A stretch of 52,649 nucleotides of DNA from positions 1-52,649 of the forward strand of contig MKUV01000045.1 in the NCBI GenBank assembly GCA_001898725.1, read 5' to 3'. The notes beneath the pieces were generated by a model, which ran no database searches, was not told where the DNA came from, and was given only the letters and a program-made list of their open reading frames with translations. Shown here piece by piece: positions 37,317 to 46,175 of the stretch (its first letter is position 1; every line of letters starts with the position of its first letter). The stretch is from Caedibacter sp. 37-49. GTDB taxonomy: Bacteria; Pseudomonadota; Alphaproteobacteria; Caedimonadales; Caedimonadaceae. The position numbers and the translations under genes are program-made.

Positions 37317-37479
37317 TGTCTTTTAAAGTTTCCTCAAGAGATTTTATTTTTTTATGCGCTTTCATGCTCTGAAAAAGTGTCGTCATTAAAAAAATAAAAC
37401 AGCTTAAAAGAACAATCCCATAGGCGCTTCCTATATAATAAGCATAAGGCGTCTCAAATATAGAATTTAATTTTTCCAT
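37306..37479 (-). CDS. ccmD: Haem exporter subunit CcmD
   Basis: A 57-residue single-span membrane protein, MEKLNSIFETPYAYYIGSAY followed by one hydrophobic helix and a basic cytoplasmic tail (KAHKKIKSL). Size, topology and position between ccmC and ccmE identify it as CcmD, which helps release holo-CcmE from the CcmABC complex. It starts 10 bases after the ccmC stop and overlaps ccmE. ccmA and ccmB are not in the window. Confidence 0.88.
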   Translation of the reverse strand: MEKLNSIFETPYAYYIGSAYGIVLLSCFIFLMTTLFQSMKAHKKIKSLEETLKDNDF

Positions 37480-37488
37480 TTTTTTATC

Positions 37489-38217
37489 TCAATGAATTGT
37501 GGTTTGAGTTTTAAGAGAATAAAGATTTTGTTCGCGTCTTCTATAGTATTCAATTTCTATCCTTAGCAATAACATAATAATGAAGTAGCTTATGTAAGCT
37601 CCCGTCACTAACAGAAGAGGTGTAAGCATCTCAGGATGAATAGAAGGGGCAGATAGTTTAGTTAAACTTGCTGGTTGATGTAAAGTATTCCACCAATTTA
37701 CTGACCATTTTATGATCGGCAAATTAAAAGCTCCGACAATCACAAGAATGCTGCCTACCTTTAAACCTTGTGCATGATTTTCAAAAGAATCAACTAAAGT
37801 TAGATATCCTAAATACAATAAAAACAAAATTAGGACAGATGTTAAACGAGCATCCCAAACCCACCAAGTTCCCCACATAGGTTTTCCCCATAAAGCACCT
37901 GTTATTAAACTAATAAATGTAAAAAGAGCACCAACTGATGCCGAAGCTTTGACGATAATATCAGCAAGAGGATGCTTCGTAATCAAACCAATGATTGCAT
38001 GTAGTGCCATTAGCGCATAAATACCTAAGGCTAACCATGAAGCAGGAACATGAATATACATAATACGAACTGCTTCGCCCATTTGATAATCTGGCGGAGA
38101 GCCAAAAAACGCAAACCATAGTCCAAAACTTAAAAGGCTAATATGACTTATTACACACCAGGGCATAAAGCGTTTTTTAAAGACTAAAAATTGTTTTGGG
38201 CTTGCAATAATACGCAT
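37489..38217 (-). CDS. ccmC: Haem transporter/handling protein CcmC
   Basis: A six-helix membrane protein that loads haem onto CcmE. 242 residues with the WWD haem motif in GTWWVWDARLTS and flanking axial histidines in YIHVPASWLA and in a later periplasmic loop. It is first of the ccmC-D-E-F run. The C-terminal tail is short and hydrophilic. Confidence 0.95.
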   Translation of the reverse strand: MRIIASPKQFLVFKKRFMPWCVISHISLLSFGLWFAFFGSPPDYQMGEAVRIMYIHVPASWLALGIYALMALHAIIGLITKHPLADIIVKASASVGALFTFISLITGALWGKPMWGTWWVWDARLTSVLILFLLYLGYLTLVDSFENHAQGLKVGSILVIVGAFNLPIIKWSVNWWNTLHQPASLTKLSAPSIHPEMLTPLLLVTGAYISYFIIMLLLRIEIEYYRRREQNLYSLKTQTTIH

Positions 38218-38460
38218 AAGGGCTCTCTAATCTGACCGGCATTAAACTTAATTTATAGTTAATAGAAAGCAACCTTCTTGACGAAAGTTTTCAAAAATTA
38301 TCTTTTGATCAACTTACATATTTTCGATTAAGTTTCATACCAAATTTATTAAATTTAGAATAAATTGAAATAACAATCTAGGAAAAGTATTCTTTACTTT
38401 ATCCACATCAATTAAATGATATTATAGCAACAGATTAAAATTCTAACTTACGTTATTTGT

Positions 38461-38495
38461 TAGGCCGGTTTTTAACAGAATTTCAAACCGGCCTA
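38461..38495 (-). terminator. Terminator hairpin downstream of hsp20
   Basis: A perfect 11-bp inverted repeat (TAGGCCGGTTT / AAACCGGCCTA) with a 13-base loop, 13 bases after the hsp20 stop. It has only a short T-tract. The remaining 38218-38460 stretch upstream of ccmC is AT-rich with no gene I can see. Confidence 0.75.
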
Positions 38496-38508
38496 CATAA
38501 GCTTGTTT

Positions 38509-38964
38509 TTAAGATTCGATAAGTTTTCCTTTAGGCTTTTGAGCAGGCCGAATCTCAATTGTGCGGGGTTTCATTGCTTCAGGGATTTCTCTTTGAAGCG
38601 TGATTTTAAGAAGACCATTTTCAAGGTTGGCATCACCAACTTTAATAAAGTCAGCAAGCTGGAAATGTCTTTCGAACGCACGACCAGCAATACCGCGATA
38701 TAGATATTGAACGCTTTCATCATCTGCCCGAGCTTTACCCGTAATCACAAGAACATTATCTTGAACAGTAATACTTAAATTATCTTCGCTAAATCCTGCT
38801 ACCGCCATCGTTAGACGATAGGTTTGATCATCCATCTTTTCAATATTGTAAGGTGGATACGAGGGTGCTCCCTCTTCACCACGTGTGGCTGAATCCATAA
38901 TTCGCATTAAACGATCAAAACCGATGCTGGAACGAAATAAAGGTGTTAAATCATAATTACGCAT
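38509..38964 (-). CDS. Small heat-shock protein Hsp20 (IbpA class)
   Basis: An ATP-independent chaperone that holds unfolded proteins. 151 residues starting with the class-A N-terminus RNYDLTPLFRSSIGFDRL. The alpha-crystallin domain includes YRLTMAVAGF, VLVITGKA and the signature NGLLKITLQREIPEAMKP. The C-terminal assembly motif is the IEI triplet in RTIEIRP. The 5' leader folds as a ROSE-type thermometer, so translation is probably induced directly by heat. Confidence 0.95.
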   Translation of the reverse strand: MRNYDLTPLFRSSIGFDRLMRIMDSATRGEEGAPSYPPYNIEKMDDQTYRLTMAVAGFSEDNLSITVQDNVLVITGKARADDESVQYLYRGIAGRAFERHFQLADFIKVGDANLENGLLKITLQREIPEAMKPRTIEIRPAQKPKGKLIES

Positions 38965-39046
38965 TCTTATCCTCCATCGAGCAATAAGGTTAATCCATCC
39001 GCAAGAAGCCGGATATTACCAATCGGATCCATTTAGGCATCCGACC
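38965..39046 (-). promoter_or_regulatory. ROSE-like RNA thermometer in the hsp20 leader
   Basis: The hsp20 leader folds into successive hairpins. Nearest the ATG (38966-38988), CTTAT pairs with ATAAG, and then TGCTC pairs with the GGAG ribosome site, leaving a bulged G. This is the hallmark of ROSE elements in alphaproteobacteria and rhizobia. Upstream, ATCCG/CGGAT and TCGGAT/ATCCGA form two more hairpins. Heat would melt the first hairpin and expose the ribosome site. The sequence is seen directly; the function is inferred from the family. Confidence 0.8.
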
Positions 39047-39053
39047 TAGCATT

Positions 39054-39082
39054 AAGATAACAAAAATTCCCCTAAAAAGCAA
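39054..39082 (-). promoter_or_regulatory. Probable hsp20 promoter
   Basis: On the minus strand TTGCTT and TATCTT are spaced 17 bases apart. Transcription would begin about seven bases downstream, exactly at the edge of the ROSE structure. The CTTG within the -35 region also fits a heat-shock sigma factor, so sigma-70 and sigma-32 recognition cannot be separated by eye. Confidence 0.5.
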
Positions 39083-39170
39083 GACTTCTTGAAATAAATT
39101 TCGCTAACAAATATTATTTATTATCTTAAATTCAATAAGTTAAGCCTAACATTTAAAAAGTTGCCCTTAA

Positions 39171-39428
39171 CTTTTTAATACGATAATTGGAAACCATGTT
39201 GGCAAACTTATCGTAATAAGTCGTCATAATATTACTAATGTTGTTTTTCCTGCTTTTTATGATATGACAACTGCTGCAGCCCAAGCTGACTTAGCATTTT
39301 TTGATAATAAAACTCATTAAGGTGGCAACTGGCTTAGCAGTAAACTTAACAACAAGAAAGATAGATTGCACGCTTATACAAGTCAAAATATATCTCCGGA
39401 ATTACCCGCTAAAGAAAAATCAAACTAG
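39171..39428 (+). pseudogene. Decayed ORF remnant
   Basis: One frame reads IIGNHVGKLIVISRHNITNV and continues through FPAFYDMTTAAAQADLAFF, a TAA at 39318-39320, then GGNWLSSKLNNKKDRLHAYT and SPELPAKEKSN to a TAG. It has no start codon, and an in-frame stop interrupts a balanced amino-acid composition on both sides. It looks like the remains of a gene whose family I do not recognise. The strip to 39625 holds only hairpins. Confidence 0.4.
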
Positions 39429-39496
39429 CAATAATTCTAATACCCTTAATCATTATATGGCTAAGGGTAAAATTATCTTTGGTGTCGTTATCATGC

Positions 39497-39525
39497 GGAT
39501 GAATACATTTCGTCTGTATTCATCC
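39497..39525. terminator. Hairpin downstream of the decayed ORF
   Basis: A perfect 10-bp inverted repeat (GGATGAATAC / GTATTCATCC) with a 9-base loop. A second, weaker repeat (CCCTTA / TAAGGG near 39445-39473) precedes it. They may be the old terminators of the decayed gene. Confidence 0.5.
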
Positions 39526-39625
39526 TCATAAATTTATTAATTATTCTCTTTAGCTTTTTTGATAGATTTTTATCATCACAGAAATAAAAGAGGTTTTTTA
39601 AACTCTTTTCCTTCGGTGGCAGTCG

Positions 39626-40501
39626 TTATGAGCTTTTAATTTCGTTTAAAATATCTTCAATTTCTTTCCCTAATAAACTATATTGTATTTTGTGAGTTTT
39701 CTGAGGAGATGGGTTAGGGCTAGAAATCAAATTAGAAGAATTCACATCATTTGAAGGCAAAGCTTGAGTACTGCTAGCAGCTGATAGATCTTGGGTTTGT
39801 GTCTCATCTATATTGCTTTCTCTTCTATGTTGCCTTACACGTTTAAAAGAACGCTTTTTTTGTTCATGAATTTTCGAGTCTGCGATTTTTTCGCCCAATA
39901 AATCTTCTAATGTTGTTGCTGTTGTTGAGAGCTTATATTGAGCTTTACAAATTTCATTTAAAGCAATCGAACTTTTTGTCGACGCAATCTCAAAAAGATA
40001 AATACCTGTTCCATGAGGAAATTCTGCAAATTTTTCTTTAGAAATTGTAACAAGATGAAATCTAAAAGGAGGCAAACCTGTATGATTTAATTCATATGTT
40101 CCTTGATAAAATTCTGTCTTACTATTTCCTGGTTTTCCCCAAATACGCATAATCATAGGTAAAATCTTTTTATTGCTATAGCGTGCATTTGCTAGATGCC
40201 TAAAATAAGTTTCAAGTAGTTCAGAACTACTTTCGGGCGAATCAACAAATATTGAAAATTGATAGAAAAATCCTTCGAATCTTCTCAATTCCTTTGTTAT
40301 GTGATGTCTACTTACTTTATCATATATTAAGTTCTCTTTAGCCCATAACCCTTGTAAAATAGATAGAGGGATTTGAAGATGAGCAAGTTTTTTAGGATCG
40401 GGTTCTTTATCACGGATATCACTAGCCCTTACCAACTGTAAGCTTGATGTTAAAGATAAAAAAAGAAATAAGCCATTAATAACCCAACGAAAATTTTTCA
40501 T
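39626..40501 (-). CDS. Exported protein, unknown function
   Basis: 291 residues from the ATG that gives a signal peptide (MKNFRWVINGLFLFLSLTSS), with cleavage near VRAS-D. A TTG seven codons upstream is less likely. The mature N-terminal half has mixed alpha/beta character. From about residue 200 comes a strongly basic stretch, QKKRSFKRVRQHRR, and then a Ser/Asn/Pro-rich low-complexity region. There is one cysteine, in EICKAQ. I recognise no family. A basic patch and a disordered tail on an exported protein would fit a secreted factor, but that is speculation. Confidence 0.6.
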   Translation of the reverse strand: MKNFRWVINGLFLFLSLTSSLQLVRASDIRDKEPDPKKLAHLQIPLSILQGLWAKENLIYDKVSRHHITKELRRFEGFFYQFSIFVDSPESSSELLETYFRHLANARYSNKKILPMIMRIWGKPGNSKTEFYQGTYELNHTGLPPFRFHLVTISKEKFAEFPHGTGIYLFEIASTKSSIALNEICKAQYKLSTTATTLEDLLGEKIADSKIHEQKKRSFKRVRQHRRESNIDETQTQDLSAASSTQALPSNDVNSSNLISSPNPSPQKTHKIQYSLLGKEIEDILNEIKSS

Positions 40502-40593
40502 AATTAAGCTTTGCCCCAACAACTTTATGACTTCATATTAAAAAAACCGTAACATATCCTGTCGATTCGGTAAATCCAAAATCAGAATAAAAA

Positions 40594-40623
40594 AATATCC
40601 CTGGGCAAAAACCCAGGGATATT
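40594..40623 (-). terminator. Intrinsic terminator of hppA
   Basis: A perfect 12-bp stem (AATATCCCTGGG / CCCAGGGATATT) with loop CAAAAA (TTTTTG on the transcript). It is followed on the minus strand by TTTTTTATTC, 23 bases after the hppA stop. Confidence 0.9.
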
Positions 40624-40645
40624 AAAAATCGAAAATAATCCGTTT

Positions 40646-42724
40646 TTAATGATGTGCTAAGATCGCTAACAAAAGCAAAGCGACAATGTTTGTAATCTTA
40701 ATCATCGGATTAATTGCGGGTCCTGCAGTATCCTTATAAGGATCACCGACAGTATCGCCAGTCACTGAAGCTTTGTGGGCTTCTGACCCCTTGCCACCAC
40801 AGTTACCATCTTCGATATATTTCTTAGCGTTATCCCATGCGCCACCACCAGAAGTCATAGAGATAGCCACAAAAAGACCCGTCACGATTGTTCCTAATAA
40901 CATTGCACCTACAGCTGTGAATGCTGATTCAGCATCCGCTGTTAGACGCACAACAGACCAAAGTATTCCTGGTGCTAAAACAGGTAGTAATGAAGGAAGG
41001 ATCATTTCTTTAATCGCTGTCTTCGTCAAAAGATCCACGGCACGACGATAATCAGGTTTCGCTTTTCCTGTCATAATCCCCGGAATTTCTTTGAACTGAC
41101 GACGAACTTCAACAACAACTTGAGCTCCAGCACGACCAACAGCCATCATTCCCATTGCGCCAAAAAGATAAGGTAGTAAACCACCAATAAACAATCCGAT
41201 AACAACATAAGGATCTTGAAGAACGAAAGCACAATTTAAGCCTGGGAAGTAATGGTTTAAGTCCTCAGTATAAGCAGAAAATAGCACGAGTGTTGCAAGT
41301 CCTGCTGATCCGATCGCATAACCCTTCGTTACAGCTTTTGTTGTGTTACCAACTGCATCAAGGGCATCCGTTACTGTACGGACTTCTTTTGGAAGTTCTG
41401 ACATCTCAGCAATACCACCAGCATTATCAGTAATAGGTCCATATGCATCTAAAGCAACAACCATTCCCGCTAAGGCTAACATCGCAGTTGCAGCAATCGC
41501 AACACCATAAAGTCCTGCGTTAATGTAAGCAATGAGTATACCTGCTGAAATGACGAGCACAGGCAAAGCACAAGATTCCATGGATATAGCAAGTCCCTGA
41601 ATAATGTTCGTTGCATGGCCTGTTTGTGAAGCTGCTGCAATGCTTCGAACTGGGCGATAAGCTGTTGAAGTATAGTACTCTGTAATCCAGACCAGAAGAC
41701 CTGTTACAGCAAGACCTGTGAAAGCACAAATCAGGAGCTTTGTACCATCAACCACCAAATCACCAACCATAAAGGTTTGATCCAAGCCAATCAATTTTTG
41801 CGTCGCAAAGACGATAAAAACTGCTGATAAAAGCGTGCAAACCAAGAGACCTTTATACAGTGCTCCCATAATATTTTGTTGTTGACCTAACTTCACTGCA
41901 AACGTGCCCAAGATAGAACCAACAATACAAACTGCTCCTATTAACAGAGGATATAATGTTAAAGTGTCCATCATTTCACCCTTGATGAAAATTGTCCCGA
42001 GCACCATTGTTGCCACGATCGTTACAACATAAGTCTCGAAAAGATCTGCTGCCATCCCAGCACAATCACCAACGTTATCCCCAACGTTATCCGCGATAAC
42101 AGCTGGGTTGCGTGGATCGTCTTCAGGAATTCCAGCTTCAATTTTCCCCACAAGATCCGCACCAACATCCGCACCTTTTGTAAAAATTCCGCCGCCTAAG
42201 CGCGCAAAAATAGAAATCAAAGAAGCGCCAAAGCTCAAAGCAATTAAGGCTTCCATGATCGCACGTTGTTCATAATTGCAATTTTTTAAGATCATAAAAT
42301 AAATGGTTATTCCTAAAAGACCTAATCCCACAACCAACATGCCCGTAATTGCACCACCTTTAAAAGCAATATCAAGGGCTGGTTGTAACCCAGAACGGGC
42401 AGCTTCAGCTGTTCTCACATTCGCACGAACAGAAACGTTCATCCCTATATAACCAGCAACACCTGAAAGGACAGCTCCCATAACAAATCCTAATCCAACG
42501 TGTAATCCAAGAACCCAAGATAGTCCTGCTGCTACAAAGAACCCAACGACAGCAATTGTTTTATATTGACGGTTCAAATAAGCTGCAGCCCCTTCCTGAA
42601 TAGCGGCTGCAATTTCGATCATCCGCGCCGTTCCTTTTGGCGCCTTTAGAACTTGCGCGCCGGCATATAAGCCATAGAGCAAAGCTAAAAGCCCACACCC
42701 TAGAATAATATAATAAGTCTCCAT
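40646..42724 (-). CDS. hppA: Membrane proton-pumping pyrophosphatase
   Basis: Couples hydrolysis of pyrophosphate to proton export across the cytoplasmic membrane. 692 residues, about 16 helices. The pyrophosphate-binding loop includes [20 protein letters not shown], preceding [21 protein letters not shown] matching C-terminal site is [20 protein letters not shown]. The stretch [19 protein letters not shown] carries Lys and Thr at the two positions that are Ala in potassium-dependent enzymes, so it should be the K+-independent, H+-pumping class. Monocistronic, with a strong terminator. Confidence 0.95.
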   Translation of the reverse strand: METYYIILGCGLLALLYGLYAGAQVLKAPKGTARMIEIAAAIQEGAAAYLNRQYKTIAVVGFFVAAGLSWVLGLHVGLGFVMGAVLSGVAGYIGMNVSVRANVRTAEAARSGLQPALDIAFKGGAITGMLVVGLGLLGITIYFMILKNCNYEQRAIMEALIALSFGASLISIFARLGGGIFTKGADVGADLVGKIEAGIPEDDPRNPAVIADNVGDNVGDCAGMAADLFETYVVTIVATMVLGTIFIKGEMMDTLTLYPLLIGAVCIVGSILGTFAVKLGQQQNIMGALYKGLLVCTLLSAVFIVFATQKLIGLDQTFMVGDLVVDGTKLLICAFTGLAVTGLLVWITEYYTSTAYRPVRSIAAASQTGHATNIIQGLAISMESCALPVLVISAGILIAYINAGLYGVAIAATAMLALAGMVVALDAYGPITDNAGGIAEMSELPKEVRTVTDALDAVGNTTKAVTKGYAIGSAGLATLVLFSAYTEDLNHYFPGLNCAFVLQDPYVVIGLFIGGLLPYLFGAMGMMAVGRAGAQVVVEVRRQFKEIPGIMTGKAKPDYRRAVDLLTKTAIKEMILPSLLPVLAPGILWSVVRLTADAESAFTAVGAMLLGTIVTGLFVAISMTSGGGAWDNAKKYIEDGNCGGKGSEAHKASVTGDTVGDPYKDTAGPAINPMIKITNIVALLLLAILAHH

Positions 42725-43114
42725 TTATCCTCTCTCGATTGTTAAAATTAAATGTACCTCTCATAGCGAAATTGCCAGAATGTTGCTTAGCTTTCAACTC
42801 CCTTCCAACAATTTTAGATTTTTTTATCAAAAATCTTTTATTTCATGTCGTGTGCGCGTTTAAAAAAAGAGTCGTTGATAACATTTTGATAAGAATGTTT
42901 ATGCATTCCTTTAGACCCTAAATTTATGCATCTTCTAACTCCTAGCTGCATAATCAAGCTGTTTATCGCCATTCGATATTTCATTTCTACATCATACCTT
43001 TCACGCACGCTTTTGACTTTCTGGCGCCTAGCAATATTAGGTTGCCTATCATATTCTTCGTTACCTCTTTTCTCTATCCTGTCTCTCATACACATAAAGT
43101 CTTTCTGGCACATC

Positions 43115-43142
43115 GTGCCTGTCACCACACACCTTGGACCTT
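43115..43142 (+). repeat. 28-bp direct repeat, copy 1
   Basis: GTGCCTGTCACCACACACCT followed by TGGACCTT. It recurs identically at 43496-43523, each copy about 25-50 bases upstream of a type A palindrome, so the block was copied as a unit. Confidence 0.85.
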
Positions 43143-43164
43143 TTGGCATCTAGTTACATCAACA

Positions 43165-43200
43165 GGTTGCCTGAGATCCTCGGGACAAGCCCGAGGATGA
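43165..43200 (+). repeat. REP-like palindrome A, copy 1
   Basis: GGTTGCCTGAG leads into a perfect 9-bp palindrome (ATCCTCGGG / CCCGAGGAT) with loop ACAAG. It is a family common in alphaproteobacterial intergenic DNA. Confidence 0.85.
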
Positions 43201-43282
43201 AAAAGAAAGGTAGTATGTTCCTTTTGCTACCAACCAACATCTCTCCAACCTTCGTCTACGGGTTCTCCCGCTCCTACAATTC

Positions 43283-43318
43283 GTCATCCTAGGCCTTGTG
43301 CCTAAGATCTCAAGCAAC
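43283..43318 (-). repeat. REP-like palindrome A, degenerate inverted copy
   Basis: The reverse complement of element A with several substitutions (TAGGC / GCCTA in place of the GC-rich stem), ending in ATCTCAAGCAAC. It is an old copy in the opposite orientation. Confidence 0.65.
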
Positions 43319-43410
43319 AGATAGATCTTGCCTATCGCCAGTCGATGCTCTTTTGTTTCAATGTGCTTCTCATGCATGTCTTGGAACTTAAGAGCATCGT
43401 TCTCCCGGTG

Positions 43411-43436
43411 TCATTCCCGCGAAGGAGGGAATCCAT
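43411..43436 (+). repeat. REP-like palindrome B, copy 1
   Basis: TCATTCCCGCGAAGGAGGGA then ATCCAT, a short palindromic repeat whose ends (ATTCCC / GGGAAT) pair. The B and C elements look like members of one family in opposite orientations. Confidence 0.75.
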
Positions 43437-43495
43437 CTACAAAAGTGAAAAGCTTCTCCAAGTTTTAAGCACCGTTGCTTCTTCACTCTTTCGCT

Positions 43496-43523
43496 GTGCC
43501 TGTCACCACACACCTTGGACCTT
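43496..43523 (+). repeat. 28-bp direct repeat, copy 2
   Basis: Identical to the copy about 380 bases upstream, again followed shortly by a type A palindrome. Confidence 0.85.
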
Positions 43524-43545
43524 GTGACACCTATCAGCATCATCA

Positions 43546-43583
43546 GGCTGCCTGAGATCCTCGGGACAAGCCCGAGGAGGATG
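43546..43583 (+). repeat. REP-like palindrome A, copy 2
   Basis: Same element as copy 1 with GGCTGCCTGAG as lead-in and an extra AGG after the stem. Confidence 0.85.
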
Positions 43584-43642
43584 ATGGAGTGGCGGGTTGT
43601 TCTTCTTATCACCCCATAACACCCTTACTTCTTCAACCTCCT

Positions 43643-43668
43643 TGGATCCCCGCTTTCGCGGGGATGAC
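43643..43668 (+). repeat. REP-like palindrome C, copy 1
   Basis: TGGATCCCCGCTTTCGCGGG then GATGAC: ATCCCCGC pairs with GCGGGGAT around a TTTC loop. It is followed by CAGAAAGAGGCGAGGAT, which recurs after copy 2. Confidence 0.85.
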
Positions 43669-44149
43669 AACAGAAAGAGGCGAGGATGACGCGGGCGAGA
43701 CTCAAAAAGCAGATCCCAACCACGGTGAAAGAGCTGTTCATCCGAAGAAAGACGCTCACTCCTATGTAAAAAGTGTCCCCCCCTGAAACCTTGCCTTAAA
43801 ACCTTTTTAAGAACCTGTTTCATCTGGCTAAACCATAAAGGTGTCCCTTGTTTGTTGTTAATGTTCTTTTTTTGTTCATAGGTATCCATTTTTATTACTC
43901 CCTGTTTATTGTTTATGTTTTGCCCCTGTTCCTTCCTGTGGCAGTGAGCCACAGAAAGGAAGGGGTAAGCCTTTTCCTCTTGAGTGAGGAAGAAGATTAA
44001 AGACAAGCCATAGGGTCTCTTTCATTCCACAATAGACCTGCCTTTATTTCTTCCTGACAACCTTCGTCTTTCTTTCCTCCATTCCTTAGCCTCGAGATCC
44101 AAGGAATCAAAGTTCAGAAAGAACCTTCTCGTGTCTCATAGCATCCTCA

Positions 44150-44185
44150 GGTTGCCTGAGATCCTCGGGACAAGCCCGAGGATGA
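44150..44185 (+). repeat. REP-like palindrome A, copy 3
   Basis: Identical over its 36 bases to copy 1, about 985 bases away. Confidence 0.85.
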
Positions 44186-44250
44186 CGATGGAGAAAGTAT
44201 ACACCTCTTAACATCATCAAACACCATCACAACCTTGCACTTGGCATACC

Positions 44251-44276
44251 TGGATCCCCGCTTTCGCGGGGATGAC
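44251..44276 (+). repeat. REP-like palindrome C, copy 2
   Basis: Identical core to copy 1, with the same AGAAAGAGGCGAGGAT sequence just after it. Confidence 0.85.
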
Positions 44277-44383
44277 CAGAAAGAGGCGAGGATCACAACG
44301 AAGAGGTTTCTACTTCTCATCCCTGCTGCCCTACCGTGCCTTTCACGTACGCTAGAGAGATGGGAAAATCCTGCTTCTCCTGT

Positions 44384-44410
44384 GTCATTCCCGTGAAGGC
44401 GGGAATCCAT
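44384..44410 (+). repeat. REP-like palindrome B, copy 2
   Basis: GTCATTCCCGTGAAGGCGGG then AATCCAT, differing from copy 1 at a few loop and stem positions. It is followed by the CTTTTCCAAGT link sequence. Confidence 0.75.
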
Positions 44411-44840
44411 AAGTAACAAAGAAAAACTTTTCCAAGTCCCTTACCCCGTTGCTTTTCATTCCCTTTTTTCACCCTTACACCAGGCAAAGAGAGGGCATTC
44501 ACTCAAAAAGAGTGTTTAAGTCTTTGTTTTTTAATAATCTAGGTTTTTAAATCCCTGTCTTATTCTTATTTTTCTTACTTAGATGATCTTTGAGAAGGAG
44601 GTGAAAGAATTATTGGGATTTCTAGAATATCCAATAAGGGAAGAACTCCCTCTCTAATCATCTACCACCAGACTACCATGAACTGTTGCAAAAATCAAGA
44701 AAAATCGACACAAATTTCAAATAAATGTGTTAATTTTTAGCTAAAAGAAGATTGAGGTATTAACCTAATCATTTTTTTATTGACTTTTTGACATTTTCAG
44801 ATTAAGGTTCAACTTTATTTTTTATGAAAGACTATAAATT

Positions 44841-46175
44841 ATGCTTAGAACAACTTTAAAATCTCTCTTGTTGGGAGCAATGTTTTTATGTTCAACCCTC
44901 CCTACATTAGCATCGCCAATGGAGGCAGAACCTCTTGACGTACAAACAAAGCGTCTTTCTCCGCAAGAACAATTAGTGAAATTTAAAGAAGTCATTGACC
45001 TTGCCGGAAATCCTCACCATTTACTTCAATTTTTAGAGGAAAATCCTAATGCATTTTTCAACTTTTATACACGTTCTGATGAACAAGCCAAGCCTATTGA
45101 TAATGACCTTTTATATGCTTTTGTTAAAGAAAAATTCCCCTCAAAGTCTTTTTCCTTATCAATGGAGGTAATTGCAACTTTAGGAGATTTTGCCACACTG
45201 TCTTCAGACATTATAGGCCTCATTCAGAAAGAGATATGGGAAAACGATAGCGGTCTTGCCTGTGCATCAGTAAGCCGAGGAATGTTCACGATGATCACGG
45301 GGCTTCCTAGAGAAGAGATCCCAACAAAAACAAACCTTAAACTGATGTTTCAAGCCGACTTCCCAGGGAAAGATGACCTTGAAAACCTTTTAATGTCCAA
45401 GCCTGGCTTGCGGGACAAAACTTTTTTGGGATCAGGCGGTGTTCTATCTATAGGACGAGACTTTCTTCGCTGCATGCCTACTTATGTGTGGAAAGGTTGT
45501 GTAAGAAATTTAGATGCATTAAATTTTAATGTTCATAAAGCTTTATGGCCTTTTATCAAAGATATACATCTCCATACCCTCTGTTTTACAAAACTTCCTG
45601 TTTGTGATACTGATATAGTCAACTTGGTGCTCAACCTTCATGGGACCAAGGTTAAGGTTCTTGATCTCAGTAGCCAAAATATAGGCGCTGCTAATGCTCG
45701 ATACTTATGTAAATACCTTCTAGGAACAAACGTCCGTAAGCTTAATCTCAGTTACAACAAGATTGGTCTTAAAGGCATAATAGACTTAACCAAAAACCTT
45801 CAAGGTACGAACGTCCATACGCTTGGTCTCTGTTTCACCGTATTTAACGCTGAAAGCTCATTTAGCAGCGGTAAAGGCCTAATTGGCGCTGAAAGCATAA
45901 GGGACTTAGAATTGCAAGGAACAAAAGTCCGCAATCTTGATTTCAGTTATAACTTAATTGGAGCTGAAGGCGCAAAGAACTTAAAATTGCAAGGAACAAG
46001 CGTCCATGCCATTGACCTCGGTTTCAACAAAATGGGCGATGAAGGGGTTAAAGCCTTTGCTCAAAACCTTCAAGGAACAAGCGTCCATACTGTAAATGTT
46101 AGATGCAATAATATTGGGGATCAAAGAGAACAATATCTTCAAAAAACGTATCCTCATATTAAATGGATTTTCTAA
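44841..46175 (+). CDS. Exported leucine-rich-repeat protein
   Basis: 444 residues. A Sec signal peptide (MLRTTLKSLLLGAMFLCSTL, cleavage near LAS-P) precedes a helical domain of unknown type to about residue 230. About seven LRRs of the ribonuclease-inhibitor/NLRC-like class follow. Typical units are VLDLSSQNIGAANARYL, KLNLSYNKIGLKGIIDL and AIDLGFNKMGDEGVKAF, each about 27 residues and joined by a near-constant LQGTSVH linker. The linker DNA is almost identical between units, which suggests recent repeat expansion. This LRR type is chiefly eukaryotic and is often found in host-directed proteins of intracellular bacteria. Direct host targeting is inference. Confidence 0.88.
   Translation: MLRTTLKSLLLGAMFLCSTLPTLASPMEAEPLDVQTKRLSPQEQLVKFKEVIDLAGNPHHLLQFLEENPNAFFNFYTRSDEQAKPIDNDLLYAFVKEKFPSKSFSLSMEVIATLGDFATLSSDIIGLIQKEIWENDSGLACASVSRGMFTMITGLPREEIPTKTNLKLMFQADFPGKDDLENLLMSKPGLRDKTFLGSGGVLSIGRDFLRCMPTYVWKGCVRNLDALNFNVHKALWPFIKDIHLHTLCFTKLPVCDTDIVNLVLNLHGTKVKVLDLSSQNIGAANARYLCKYLLGTNVRKLNLSYNKIGLKGIIDLTKNLQGTNVHTLGLCFTVFNAESSFSSGKGLIGAESIRDLELQGTKVRNLDFSYNLIGAEGAKNLKLQGTSVHAIDLGFNKMGDEGVKAFAQNLQGTSVHTVNVRCNNIGDQREQYLQKTYPHIKWIF

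Larger units (their letters stand above)
42725..44840. other. 2.1-kb repeat-rich island without a convincing gene
   Basis: This stretch contains REP-like palindromes, direct repeats and degenerate duplicated segments, and its short frames mostly run through them. Links such as CTTCTCCAAGT near 43456 and CTTTTCCAAGT near 44430, both followed by CCGTTGCTT, show that larger blocks were copied. A 43923-43965 hairpin (CTGTGGC / GCCACAG within CCTTCC / GGAAGG) lies between. A minus-strand frame at 43894 (MDTYEQKKNINNKQGTPLWF) has a GGGAG site but runs into palindromes. Nothing in it identifies an RNA gene. Confidence 0.75.

Noticed and set aside
42838-43149. A 103-codon minus-strand frame rich in Arg, Lys and Met
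   Set aside because: It begins inside the 28-bp direct repeat, has no good ribosome site, and its SVRERY segment recurs at the DNA level near 44340. It is more likely repeat-derived than a real gene.
43503-44006. A 167-codon minus-strand frame, and similar frames at 43159-43377, 43388-43612 and 44147-44419
   Set aside because: They translate straight through the palindromes and give the well-known spurious strings such as SSPRKRGSK and SSSGLSRGSQ. Coding potential comes from the repeats, not from a gene.
43115-44410. Possible CRISPR array in the repeat island
   Set aside because: Repeat spacing is irregular, copies occur in both orientations, the spacers are of very different length and themselves repeated, and no cas gene is in the window.
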